DNA of 52,160 nucleotides from Bacillus sp. 522_BSPC (GTDB lineage: Bacteria > Bacillota > Bacilli > Bacillales > Cytobacillaceae). The stretch is taken from NCBI RefSeq assembly GCF_001076885.1, contig NZ_JVDT01000170.1:1-52160 (forward strand), read 5' to 3'. Every line of letters begins with the position of its first letter. Within the stretch, counting starts at the first letter, position 1. Both the position numbers and the translations under genes were made by a program. The notes below the pieces were generated by a model. It was not told where the DNA came from and made no database searches. It was given only the letters and a program-made list of their open reading frames with translations. This document shows, one piece after another, positions 1 through 7,974 of the stretch.

Positions 1-2
1 AT

Positions 3-260
3 ACTTTTCAAAATTATTTGAAGGAACATCATTTAGTAGGTAGTATGTCCAGACGAGGGAACTGTTGGGACAATGCGGTGATTGAATCATTTCATTCAAA
101 TTTAAAGACAGAGGAATTCCAATATTGTAAGTTTAATACCCTAGCTAATTTAGAAGTTATTTCTAGAATAGATGGGTACATTCATCATTACAACGAGGGT
201 AGGATTCAAGCAAAATTAGGCTACTTAACTCCAATAGAATTTGGATTAAAGGCAGCTTAA
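3..260 (+). mobile_element. IS3-family transposase (OrfB), C-terminal fragment cut by window edge
   Basis: The reading frame is open to the left window edge and ends with TAA at 258-260, so only the last ~86 residues are visible. The motif SMSRRGNCWDNAVIESFHSNLK-like (key residues RRGN, DNA, ESF) followed by the HHYNEGRIQAKLGYLTPIEF tail is typical of the end of the IS3/IS150-group integrase domain; the Glu of ESF is the third residue of the DDE triad. It would act as a DDE transposase together with an upstream OrfA that is outside the window. I could not define the right terminal inverted repeat of the IS with confidence, so whether the element is intact upstream is unknown. Confidence 0.9.
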
Positions 261-701
261 AGGATTTCGGGGTTATCCACTTTGCATGTAGAAAAGACAT
301 GCACTTTATTTGGAGATGCGGGCATGATAGCCTATTATGGCTAAGCCAGATTCTCTTTGAGATATCTGGCTTCCTGGCTAAAGAATCTATGCCCGCAGAG
401 GCTCCAAGTAAAGTGACAAAGTGCCTGAACTATTTCCAGTAAAGAACCAATATCAAATTAATGAAAAAGTGTTAAATTTAATATGGATAGGTGTTTTATA
501 TATGTCTCATTTGGCTAGGTCAGTTCAATTTGATGTCCCTTTTCTAATGCTTTTTTATATTTTGTACTCGAAAACGGAACCCGTTACCAGAAGTGGCCTT
601 TTTTTGTGCAACAAATGACAATCAGGCTAAGATTGTATTCGCCAACACTAGTCGTAAATTTATTATCCCCTTGTTTAACATCAATACACAAAGAACGTGT
701 T
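261..701. other. Non-coding flank of IS3 remnant with long imperfect hairpin (299-423)
   Basis: No convincing gene. Positions ~299-423 fold back on themselves: CACTTTATTTGGAG (302-315) pairs with CTCCAAGTAAAGTG near 401-414, GCGGGCAT (318-325) with ATGCCCGC (389-396), and AAGCCAGAT with ATCTGGCTT around a ~10-nt loop near 355. It could be a MITE-like remnant, an IS end structure or a structured transcript; I do not recognise it. The first copy of a 12-bp direct repeat (571-582) also lies here. Confidence 0.5.
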
Positions 702-2639
702 CTATCTAAAATAAATAATATCTTCCCAATTATATACTTTATCTACAATTCCAATTCTTTGTGCCGGAGTTGACAATTCCCCATAAGCCTTATAAGGCAT
801 ACAAAAGTTGTAATATGTTCTTAAGATAGTTATAGCATACTGAGCATACTTAGGATTGAAGTTGGAATAGATATAACTCTTACCATCTCCCCTAGAAGTA
901 ACTAATGGTCTTTCTAATATAGAAATTCTTCTGCGAATTTGATTAATGAATGTATCAGTTGATTTATTATTTATTTTTTGTATCATTCTAGCAAGGTCTT
1001 CAGGTTCCAAAGTACTCACATCTGTTGTACAGTCAACGGTTGCGTATCCAGTATCCTTAAATGGAAGTGGATGTACAATAGGGTTTTGATACCATTTACG
1101 AACAAATCTTCCGTCTTTTTCAACTTCAGCGTAAAATTTGTGATGCTTCAATTCTTCGGCCAGCATTAATCTAGCTAATCTAGTAATGTTTTTGTCTTCG
1201 ATATTCAAGTTTAATGCCCAATTTCTTATTACAGCTCTTGAATCTTTGTAATCTTCCATCGACTCACGTAAAGATTTACTTTTATCAATTTTATAAATGA
1301 AATGGTGTAAATCGCTCAATTTAACTTCTCTTGAAAACACCCTCATTAATGCTGAAATAATTGATGAATCCTGGTCAGTAGTAAATCGCCATTCATTCGC
1401 ATTTAATATTTGTTTCAAATGCCAAAAATGAGCAACCGTTGTATAGGTTGAATTGGTGTGTAAACCATCGATGTAATTAGATCTCCTGAAAAACTTTTCC
1501 TTTTCCTTTTCATACTCATTGTTCGTTTGTGTGTCAAACTCAGTTGGAGGTTGAGGGGCAAACGGAAATCTTAAGTGACCGTATTTTTGAGCAAAAGTAT
1601 GTAGATGATCGTCTTTATAGATTTTTGTGTGCTCATTGATTTCCTCTAAGGTAATATCCCAATCGTAAGCGATATCTGACCTAAAAACATATCTAGATAA
1701 TATATCGCTGCTAATAATGACTTGCGTAGGGAATTGCTTTTCTTCCTGTTCTAAAAGATATTTTGAACCCGCGTTTTTCTTGCGTACATTGTTAAGGAAA
1801 TAGATCATCTTATCAGTATTAATCCATAACTCTTTAAATTCTTTTTCTTTGAGCTTTATTTCGTGCCTCTCTTGAAACTCAAGGCACTTTTTATAAAGCC
1901 ATTCCAACTTGTTATAGTAAGTTTGTGCCCCTATATCCAAAATTTCAATTACCCTATTTACAGGAGTTCTATTTGTAATTAATTCAGCAAATAAAGGTAA
2001 TATATCGTTTCTTTTTTGATGATAAGTTGTACTTTCTTTTGTGGAAGGCAATACATTAGTGATTTTCTTGCAGCACTTACATTGATATTTTTGAGAATTA
2101 CCGCTACTTTTTCCACATCTTCTAAATGCTTCTTTTTGATTGAAGGGTGTTAATCCTGATGTTTCACAACCTTCTTTATGAAAGTTATATTCAGATTCCA
2201 TTGGCAGAACTGAATTAACTTCAGCCAGTCTTCTAATTTCTTCTGCGATAGCCCAATTAGACATCGCATAATTCCCGCAATTCCAAACTGCTCCAACACT
2301 AGGTGTTACTGGATTACAAATGAGCCTGGATTCGGTTCCAGATTTTGCGAGTGCTGATTTGTATCTTTTAGGCTTACCTTTTAATTCATATTGAACTTGA
2401 GGCATTCCGAAGTTATTGCAATAAGGATTAATACAACTATTCATTTGAATGGTATATTCTTGATCTTTGTACCTTATGGTAACAGGTTCGAATAGAGCAT
2501 TACGGTATTTAGTCGCAAAACGATTATCCGGTAATAATAAGTAGTTCTCTTCTCTTTCTAATCGTTCTTCCTCGGAAACAGGAACAATTACATCAAAGAT
2601 ATTATCCGTTTTATTTGTTAATCTTTTTAACTTTGCCAT
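702..2639 (-). CDS. Large zinc-ribbon insertion-element-type protein
   Basis: A 645-residue protein. The first ~160 residues carry Cys pairs, and around residues 180-200 there is a zinc ribbon of the type CGKSSGNSQKYQCKCC followed by KITNVLPSTKE, reminiscent of the IS1/InsA ribbon. The long C-terminal half has conserved acidic positions but I cannot assign a DDE triad by eye. From memory, proteins like this are annotated 'insertion element protein' in Bacillus genomes; the mechanism is not known to me. Start chosen at ATG 2639, with GAGG about 9 nt upstream inside the end of the preceding gene; a GTG at 2654 is the alternative. It follows the small gene 2641-2874 directly, so the two are probably translated from one message. 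Confidence 0.65.
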   Translation of the reverse strand: MAKLKRLTNKTDNIFDVIVPVSEEERLEREENYLLLPDNRFATKYRNALFEPVTIRYKDQEYTIQMNSCINPYCNNFGMPQVQYELKGKPKRYKSALAKSGTESRLICNPVTPSVGAVWNCGNYAMSNWAIAEEIRRLAEVNSVLPMESEYNFHKEGCETSGLTPFNQKEAFRRCGKSSGNSQKYQCKCCKKITNVLPSTKESTTYHQKRNDILPLFAELITNRTPVNRVIEILDIGAQTYYNKLEWLYKKCLEFQERHEIKLKEKEFKELWINTDKMIYFLNNVRKKNAGSKYLLEQEEKQFPTQVIISSDILSRYVFRSDIAYDWDITLEEINEHTKIYKDDHLHTFAQKYGHLRFPFAPQPPTEFDTQTNNEYEKEKEKFFRRSNYIDGLHTNSTYTTVAHFWHLKQILNANEWRFTTDQDSSIISALMRVFSREVKLSDLHHFIYKIDKSKSLRESMEDYKDSRAVIRNWALNLNIEDKNITRLARLMLAEELKHHKFYAEVEKDGRFVRKWYQNPIVHPLPFKDTGYATVDCTTDVSTLEPEDLARMIQKINNKSTDTFINQIRRRISILERPLVTSRGDGKSYIYSNFNPKYAQYAITILRTYYNFCMPYKAYGELSTPAQRIGIVDKVYNWEDIIYFR

Positions 2640-2640
2640 C

Positions 2641-2874
2641 TTATGCTTCCTCACTAAGGTCTAATTGTTGCACTATCCTCTTATTTCGACGTTTTCGATT
2701 TATCCAATCGATAAAATTCTGATCATCTAAAAGGTTCTTCAAGAACATATCAACGACCTCATCTTCTGTGTAACCTGTATACTCAGCGTAATGTTTTACA
2801 GTTAATTTTGTGTGTTCTGAAACACGCCAGTCGGCTTTTTTCTCTAATCTCTTTTTAGGTTCAATGAAATGCAT
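2641..2874 (-). CDS. Small putative DNA-binding partner of the insertion element protein
   Basis: A 77-residue basic/acidic helical protein with no recognised family. The segment WRVSEHTKLTVKHYAEYTGYTEDEVVDMFL resembles a ribbon-helix-helix-like arrangement (short strand, then two helices), which would fit an auxiliary or autoregulatory DNA-binding protein. An excellent AGGAGG site sits 5 nt before ATG 2874. Its stop is one base from the start of the large downstream gene, so the two form one operon. A nested inverted repeat 25 bp upstream (2899-2981) is a natural candidate operator. Function is inferred from context only. Confidence 0.55.
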   Translation of the reverse strand: MHFIEPKKRLEKKADWRVSEHTKLTVKHYAEYTGYTEDEVVDMFLKNLLDDQNFIDWINRKRRNKRIVQQLDLSEEA

Positions 2875-2898
2875 AATGACCTCCTAAATGACAATAAA

Positions 2899-2981
2899 TT
2901 TGACACTATAATTGGCATCGAGTTTTCATTGTACAACAAGTATTGTCCAATGTGGAAAACTCTAAACTTTATGGTGTCAAA
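2899..2981 (-). promoter_or_regulatory. Nested inverted repeats upstream of the element's genes
   Basis: Outer arms TTTGACACTATAA (2899-2911) and TTATGGTGTCAAA (2969-2981) match as an inverted repeat with one mismatch. Inside them GAGTTTTC and GAAAACTC form a perfect 8-bp pair, extended by CATTG...CAATG. It lies directly upstream of the ribosome site of the 77-aa gene, so it may be an operator, a transposon end or a recombination site. Confidence 0.5.
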
Positions 2982-3019
2982 ATAAATCAAAAAGTTTAAT
3001 AAACCTTGATATAACAAGA

Positions 3020-3049
3020 AAATGACGTATGCCAATTCATACGTCATTT
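3020..3049 (-). terminator. Rho-independent terminator after the dpp-ykf operon (possibly bidirectional)
   Basis: ATGACGTATG (3022-3031) and CATACGTCAT (3038-3047) form a perfect 10-bp stem with a 6-nt loop. On minus it is followed by TTTTCTTGTT. It lies about 55 nt past the stop of the serine hydrolase gene. It also lies inside the putative mobile element boundaries, so it could belong to that element instead. Confidence 0.6.
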
Positions 3050-3102
3050 CTTATGTCATTTATTAAGAAAGCACCTCAAAACGGAACCCTTTATTAACAA
3101 GT

Positions 3103-3885
3103 TCAGACTTTTTTGTCGGATATACATTCAAAAATACTGGCCCCAATTAATTGGATAATCTCTTTTCCTTTTTGATTAGTTGGTAATTGATCTGTTAAAA
3201 TCGCAACATAGATAATTTCATCCTCGTACTCGATAATAGCACAATCGTGTTCGACCTTATCTAACTCTCCTGTTTTATTGGCAATCCTAATAGAGCGATT
3301 CTCTCCAAGATAATAGGGCAGTTTATCAAGAAGTTGCTGATTGCTTAGGATTCTCTTAGCACTTTGATTCTTATCGTTCTGAATAGCCTTTAAACACCGA
3401 ATAATGTCTAGAGGGGAAGTATAGTTATCCAATTTTCTTTCTCTTGCTTGTTGATCCATCATTTTTCGTTGAAGAACTGTATTGGACATTCCAAGCTGTT
3501 GGCATCTGCTATTAATACTTTCCAGTCCAAGTCGTTCAATCAAATAGTTGGTTGCCATATTATCTGAAACAATAATCATCGAAGTAAGTAAATCACCGAT
3601 TGATAAATAGCTTTGTGGGGAGATGTATTGAACGATACCCGCTCCTCCTGCTTTCCGAATATTATCAACTCTTATTAACTCGTCCAACTCTAAGGTTCCA
3701 CTTAGGCTTTGCATAAATCCTTCTATCATAATTGGTAATTTAATTAGACTAGCACTTGGAAAGACATCCCTTTCGTTTAGAAAAAAAAATTGTCCCTTCC
3801 ACTCAATAGCTATCCCTAAATGACCTTGTCCCCTATGCTCCTGTGCAATTTTGTTTATACTTTTGCTTAATCTCTCTATATCCAT
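3103..3885 (-). CDS. Class A beta-lactamase-like serine hydrolase, cytoplasmic
   Basis: A 260-residue protein of the penicillin-recognising serine hydrolase fold. The catalytic SxxK is SLIK at residues 46-49, the SDN triad is in IVSDNMATN, and the KTG box is in ANKTGEL. No signal peptide or lipobox is visible, so it probably stays in the cytoplasm. The omega-loop region (RKMMDQQARERKLDNYTSP) lacks an obvious Glu166-x-x-Leu-Asn, so true beta-lactam hydrolysis is doubtful; it is more likely an amidase/esterase acting on a murein peptide or amino acid derivative. Start at ATG 3885 has AGGAG 8 nt upstream and leaves an 11-nt gap to ykfD; an in-frame start at 3945 would overlap ykfD and has no site. 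It is the last gene of the dpp-ykf operon. Confidence 0.8.
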   Translation of the reverse strand: MDIERLSKSINKIAQEHRGQGHLGIAIEWKGQFFFLNERDVFPSASLIKLPIMIEGFMQSLSGTLELDELIRVDNIRKAGGAGIVQYISPQSYLSIGDLLTSMIIVSDNMATNYLIERLGLESINSRCQQLGMSNTVLQRKMMDQQARERKLDNYTSPLDIIRCLKAIQNDKNQSAKRILSNQQLLDKLPYYLGENRSIRIANKTGELDKVEHDCAIIEYEDEIIYVAILTDQLPTNQKGKEIIQLIGASIFECISDKKV

Positions 3886-3896
3886 TCTGCTATCTC

Positions 3897-4856
3897 CTAA
3901 TAAAGATGACATGCTACAAAATGACCATTTTCTCGTTGCTGCCAAGTTGGCTTATCATTGGCACAAATATCCATTGCATGAGGACAGCGCGTTCGAAAAA
4001 CACAACCACTTGGTGGGTTTACCGGACTTGGTATCTCCCCTTTTAAGATGATTCGTTCCCTTTTGTCTTCTATATCAGGATCTGGAATCGGAATAGCAGA
4101 AAGGAGCGCCTGTGTATATGGATGAAGTGGATTCGAATACAACTCTTTACTATCTGTTAATTCTACTAAATTCCCTAAATACATGACGCCAATTCGATCA
4201 CTAATTTGCTTTACCATCGATAAATCATGGGCTATAAATAGATAGGTTAATTGTTTTTCTCTTTGTAATCGTTTTAATAGATTTACTACTTGAGCTTGAA
4301 CAGAAACATCTAATGCAGAAATCGGCTCGTCAGCAATAATAAATTCAGGCTCTAACGCCAAAGCTCTTGCTATGCCAATTCTTTGTCTTTGTCCCCCACT
4401 AAATTCATGTGGAAATCGATTACCATGTTCTCTATTTAGACCAACACTTTCCAATAACTCATCTATCCTTGCATTTTTTTCTTCCTTTGTATGATACACT
4501 CCATGAATTTCCAAAGGTTCTGCCAAAATCTCTCGCACAGTAGAACGAGGATTTAACGAAGCATAAGGGTCCTGAAAAATCATTTGCATTTTGCGACGAA
4601 ACGAAAAAGTATCCTTTTCAGAAATGTTCTCCATATTGGTATCATTATACAGAATCTGTCCATTTGAAGCTTTATACAGTCCAATAATCGTCCTACCCAA
4701 TGTCGATTTTCCACAGCCTGATTCACCAACAATGCCAAATGTTTCTCCTTTTTTAATTTGAAAGGAGACATTTGATACAGCTTGTAATGTCGTATTTTTT
4801 TCTAATTCAAAATATTTCGATAGATTATCTACCTTCAATAGAACTTGCTGTGCCAT
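3897..4856 (-). CDS. ykfD: Oligopeptide/dipeptide ABC transporter ATPase YkfD (OppF/DppF-type)
   Basis: A 319-residue ABC ATPase: Walker [10 protein letters not shown] near residues 43-51, signature FSGGQRQR, Walker [13 protein letters not shown], then the oligopeptide-type C-terminal extension with the Cys-rich block [14 protein letters not shown]. It powers uptake of peptides together with DppD and the DppBC permeases. B. subtilis has the same gene at the same place in dppABCDE-ykfABCD. GGAGAG precedes ATG 4856. ykfC ends 12 nt upstream. Confidence 0.9.
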   Translation of the reverse strand: MAQQVLLKVDNLSKYFELEKNTTLQAVSNVSFQIKKGETFGIVGESGCGKSTLGRTIIGLYKASNGQILYNDTNMENISEKDTFSFRRKMQMIFQDPYASLNPRSTVREILAEPLEIHGVYHTKEEKNARIDELLESVGLNREHGNRFPHEFSGGQRQRIGIARALALEPEFIIADEPISALDVSVQAQVVNLLKRLQREKQLTYLFIAHDLSMVKQISDRIGVMYLGNLVELTDSKELYSNPLHPYTQALLSAIPIPDPDIEDKRERIILKGEIPSPVNPPSGCVFRTRCPHAMDICANDKPTWQQRENGHFVACHLY

Positions 4857-4868
4857 ATCATTCTCTCC

Positions 4869-5786
4869 TTATTCCCAATATCTTCTTGCTATACATAATT
4901 CTTTTTCATAGTTTGTATTTTTTAAAGGAATAATTTCGATTGTTTTTCCTGTCTTAGGAGAATGAAGCAATTTATTTTCTCCATAATAGATACCTACATG
5001 GTGAATCTTTCCTTTCCCTTCCTCGTAAGCAAAAAATAATAAATCTCCTGGCTCTATATCATCTAAAGGAACATTTTTCCCTGCCTCTGCCTGCTCACTT
5101 GCATCTCTCGGTATCACATAACCATTTGCTAAACACATGGAGTAACTGAAACCTGAGCAATCATAACCATAAGAACTCATGCCACCCCATAAATAATCAA
5201 GACCCAAAAATCGTTCTCCTTGCTTCACTATATCCTTCCCCGTTCCTTTACGGACATCTTGAGAAGAGGAATAACTGGATACATCCTCAGCTTTAATCCA
5301 CCCTTCTCCAGTAGGTGTAGTCACTTGTACCCATTCCCCTTCTTGATTTTTTAGTGGAAGCCTCGTTTGGAAGGCTAATTGCAATACAGCATCTTTATTG
5401 ACATCACATAAATCTGTTGTAGATGCTTCAATAACTGCAATCGGTCCACTTTGTAAAGAGTAAATCCCTTTTTCTACTAATTGTTTTTTCGGTATCCACC
5501 CCGGATAACCTAGCTGATTTTTTTTAGTCGCTTGATTGGGCAATGCAACAAACATCCAGTCCTCTTTTTCTGCCAAGACATATACCTCTTGGCCATACAA
5601 TACTTGTGATTGTACTAAGTTCCCGGTACAAAGCTCCAGTCCTTTTTCATAATCAAGGCTATCTATCCAGTTCTTCATATCACATGGATTATCAATTGCC
5701 ATACAATCAATTTCCCTTGCCGAGTCTTCACTTGTCCAAAGGGTAGCAACAGGAACATCCACTATTTTCACATCATATTTACTCAT
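4869..5786 (-). CDS. ykfC: Gamma-D-glutamyl-L-diamino acid endopeptidase YkfC (NlpC/P60)
   Basis: A 305-residue protein without a signal peptide. Two SH3b-like domains fill residues ~1-185, then an NlpC/P60 catalytic domain: catalytic Cys in YDCSGFSYSM, catalytic His in HHVGIYYG, and a third polar His in LLHSPKTGK. In B. subtilis YkfC is known to cut cytoplasmic murein peptides between D-Glu and the diamino acid after L-Ala, producing L-Ala-D-Glu for YkfB. The start ATG overlaps the ykfB stop as ATGA, with AAAGGAG upstream, so the two are translationally coupled. Confidence 0.93.
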   Translation of the reverse strand: MSKYDVKIVDVPVATLWTSEDSAREIDCMAIDNPCDMKNWIDSLDYEKGLELCTGNLVQSQVLYGQEVYVLAEKEDWMFVALPNQATKKNQLGYPGWIPKKQLVEKGIYSLQSGPIAVIEASTTDLCDVNKDAVLQLAFQTRLPLKNQEGEWVQVTTPTGEGWIKAEDVSSYSSSQDVRKGTGKDIVKQGERFLGLDYLWGGMSSYGYDCSGFSYSMCLANGYVIPRDASEQAEAGKNVPLDDIEPGDLLFFAYEEGKGKIHHVGIYYGENKLLHSPKTGKTIEIIPLKNTNYEKELCIARRYWE

Positions 5787-6883
5787 CCCACATTCTCCTT
5801 TTCGTGTCCAAGAATATGATTTATTCCTAAGCCAAATTGATCAGATAGAGTGATGCTTCTTCCGTTATATTGAATACCTCCACCCACTATATCCTCAGCC
5901 AACATCAGTGGTGCATCAAAATCATAACGAGTTATATTCTTTTTACTTGCTGCAAAATGTGCAGCTGCAGTAATTCCTAATTTCGTTTCAATCATACTTC
6001 CGACCATACATTCTACTCCAGAGACTTCAGCCAGATGGTTAATAATCTGAGCTCGGTAGATCCCTCCCGATTTCATTAATTTAATATTAATCAAATCAGC
6101 ACTACGTGTTTTTAGCACCTCAAAGGCTTGATTCGGAGTAAATACAGCTTCATCAGCCATAATTAAAGTATCTACTGAATCGGTTACTTTCTTCAGCCCT
6201 TGTATATCCGCTGCTTTAACCGGCTGCTCAACTAATTCGATGTTTAGTCCTAAATCCTCCATTTTTCGTATTGCTGTAACTGCTTCTTTCGGGCTCCAGC
6301 CTTGATTAGCATCCAATCTTAATTTAATTTCCTTCCCTACTCTTCGTCTAATTTCTATCATTCTATTAATATCCGTTTGAATTTCATCTTTTCCAACTTT
6401 AATCTTTAATACAGTAAACCCTTGCTTAACATAGCTTGCTGCGTCTTCTCCCATTTCAATCGGATCATTAACACTTACTGTATAATCTGTTTCCAATGTA
6501 TTATTATATCCGCCTAATAATTGATAAAGCGGCAGTTTACAATATTGAGAAAAACAATCATAAAGCGCCATATCAATTGCTGCTTTTGCACTTACATTTC
6601 CTACAAGTATTTGATGGATTCCTTGAAGTAATAATTCGAGTTGCAAAACACTTTTACTCAATAAATATGGTTTGAACACTTCATGAATAGACGCTTCAAT
6701 GCTTTTCAGGCTGTCTCCAGTTATCACTAAAGTCGGTGGTGCTTCTCCCCAACCAACAATTCCGTTTTCACATGTAATTTTTACATATACAGAATCTGCA
6801 ATAGTTACGGTTCGTAATGCAGTCTTAAAAGGCTTGATTAACGGAACTGCGACACGGAATGTTTCAATTCTTGTTATCTTCAC
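5783..6883 (-). CDS. ykfB: L-Ala-D/L-Glu epimerase YkfB (enolase superfamily)
   Basis: A 366-residue muconate-lactonizing-type enolase superfamily enzyme. Visible catalytic elements are the KxK base in VLKIKVGKD, metal ligands Asp in LRLDANQG, Glu in ELVEQP and Asp in IMADEAVF, and the opposite-face Lys in INIKLMKSGG, as in characterised AE epimerases. It converts L-Ala-D-Glu released from murein peptides to L-Ala-L-Glu, which ordinary peptidases can hydrolyse. GTG start at 6883 with AAGGATGG upstream. Located between ykfA and ykfC as in B. subtilis. Confidence 0.93.
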   Translation of the reverse strand: MKITRIETFRVAVPLIKPFKTALRTVTIADSVYVKITCENGIVGWGEAPPTLVITGDSLKSIEASIHEVFKPYLLSKSVLQLELLLQGIHQILVGNVSAKAAIDMALYDCFSQYCKLPLYQLLGGYNNTLETDYTVSVNDPIEMGEDAASYVKQGFTVLKIKVGKDEIQTDINRMIEIRRRVGKEIKLRLDANQGWSPKEAVTAIRKMEDLGLNIELVEQPVKAADIQGLKKVTDSVDTLIMADEAVFTPNQAFEVLKTRSADLINIKLMKSGGIYRAQIINHLAEVSGVECMVGSMIETKLGITAAAHFAASKKNITRYDFDAPLMLAEDIVGGGIQYNGRSITLSDQFGLGINHILGHEKENVG

Positions 6884-6970
6884 TATGTACCATCCTTATT
6901 AAAAAAATTCTAGTTTTATGGTGTTAATTAATTATTGACTCGTTCTAAAACTTTCAATCTCCTTCTATCG

Positions 6971-7891
6971 TTATTCCACCCCACTATCAATCATTAATAC
7001 TTTCTCATTCGTGTTTATTTCCGCATTCACACCTAGCGGGATTGACACTTGAGGAGAGCAATGTCCTATTTTAAATCCCTTCATCGCGGGTTTCCCAGCT
7101 TTTTGAATGTAGTGATCCATCACTTCTTCTAATGCAAGTGATTTATCTCTTTTAGAATGACATTGATGGAAGTCACCGATAACGATTCCGGCAGCATCGG
7201 TTAGCTTCCCAGCTTGCAGTAATTGATTAAGCATCCGATCTACAGAGCGCGGTTCTTCATTTATATCTTCTATCAATAAGATATTCGATTTTGTATTTAT
7301 TTCAAAAGGAGTACCAATTGAACTTGTGATAAGGGAAAGATTTCCTCCTGTTATCCTTCCAGATGCCTTCCCTTCCACTAAAACCTCTAGCGGTGAGTAT
7401 TCTTCGGTATATAGCATTTCCTTTGGTTCAAATAATTGTTGGAATAGGTCTTTCGATAAAGGATGACAGTCTTCCTTCCCAATATCAGAAGAAAGCATTG
7501 GACCATGAAAAGTAACCAATCCAGTGCTATTAGAGATAGCTGTATGCAAAAAAGTTATATCACTATAACCCCAAAATATTTTTGGATTTTGAGAAATTAT
7601 TGAATAGTTAATCTTACTTGCCAACCTTGCTGTTCCATATCCTCCACATGCACAGAAAATTCCTTTTACTTCTTTATCTAAAAATGCATTTTCTAAATCT
7701 ATTAATCTAGATTCATCTTCTCCTGCTAAATAACCGTAATGGTCGTAAACATGTTGTCCAACTTTAACTTTTAAACCTAATTCCTCTTCCAGATAGCTAA
7801 TACCTTTCCTTAAAAAGTTGGGCGATGGCGGACTTGCTGGGGCGATTACTGCAACAGTATCTCCTTTTTTTAAACGTTCCGGCTTTATCAC
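6971..7891 (-). CDS. ykfA: LD-carboxypeptidase YkfA (peptidase family S66)
   Basis: A 306-residue S66 peptidase. The nucleophile Ser is in WGYSDITFLH; the Glu (LIEDINEEPRSVDRML) and His (KIGHCSPQVSIPLG) of the catalytic triad are present. It removes the terminal D-amino acid from murein tetrapeptides in the cytoplasm, feeding YkfC and YkfB. No signal peptide. GTG start at 7891 with AAAGGGA upstream. A terminator-like hairpin separates it from dppE, so the ykf part may be expressed at a lower level than the dpp part. Confidence 0.92.
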   Translation of the reverse strand: MIKPERLKKGDTVAVIAPASPPSPNFLRKGISYLEEELGLKVKVGQHVYDHYGYLAGEDESRLIDLENAFLDKEVKGIFCACGGYGTARLASKINYSIISQNPKIFWGYSDITFLHTAISNSTGLVTFHGPMLSSDIGKEDCHPLSKDLFQQLFEPKEMLYTEEYSPLEVLVEGKASGRITGGNLSLITSSIGTPFEINTKSNILLIEDINEEPRSVDRMLNQLLQAGKLTDAAGIVIGDFHQCHSKRDKSLALEEVMDHYIQKAGKPAMKGFKIGHCSPQVSIPLGVNAEINTNEKVLMIDSGVE

Positions 7892-7937
7892 TTTTTTAAT
7901 CCCTTTCTCGTTTCGTTTTTTGAATGCTTTAAGGAAA

Positions 7938-7964
7938 AAAGGGATGCCTTCCGTTCATCCCTTC
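7938..7964 (-). terminator. Terminator-like hairpin between dppE and ykfA
   Basis: AAGGGATG (7939-7946) pairs with CATCCCTT (7956-7963); on minus the stem is followed by a run of six T. Because dppE and ykfA belong to one operon in B. subtilis, this is probably a partial terminator that sets a higher dppE level, or the boundary between two transcripts. Confidence 0.6.
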
Positions 7965-7974
7965 TCCCCTCCAT

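Larger units (their letters stand above)
571..3089. mobile_element. Putative two-gene mobile element bounded by 12-bp direct repeats
   Basis: The 12-mer AAAACGGAACCC occurs at 571-582 and again in the same orientation at 3078-3089. Between them lie a large zinc-ribbon 'insertion element protein' gene and a small DNA-binding-like gene, both on minus, plus a nested inverted repeat. The direct repeats could be a target-site duplication or part of the element ends. I found no terminal inverted repeats just inside them, so the boundaries are inferred, not proven. Confidence 0.45.

Noticed and set aside
421-618. Open frame of 65 codons on plus downstream of the IS3 fragment
   Set aside because: No ribosome site, no family resemblance, and it runs through the direct-repeat boundary of the putative element.
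2844-3047. 67-codon minus-strand frame upstream of the 77-aa gene
   Set aside because: Spans the nested inverted repeats and the terminator hairpin; no ribosome site.
3103-3945. Longer start for the serine hydrolase and reading it as a secreted beta-lactamase
   Set aside because: The extra N-terminus overlaps ykfD, lacks a ribosome site, and is not a signal peptide; AGGAG precedes ATG 3885.
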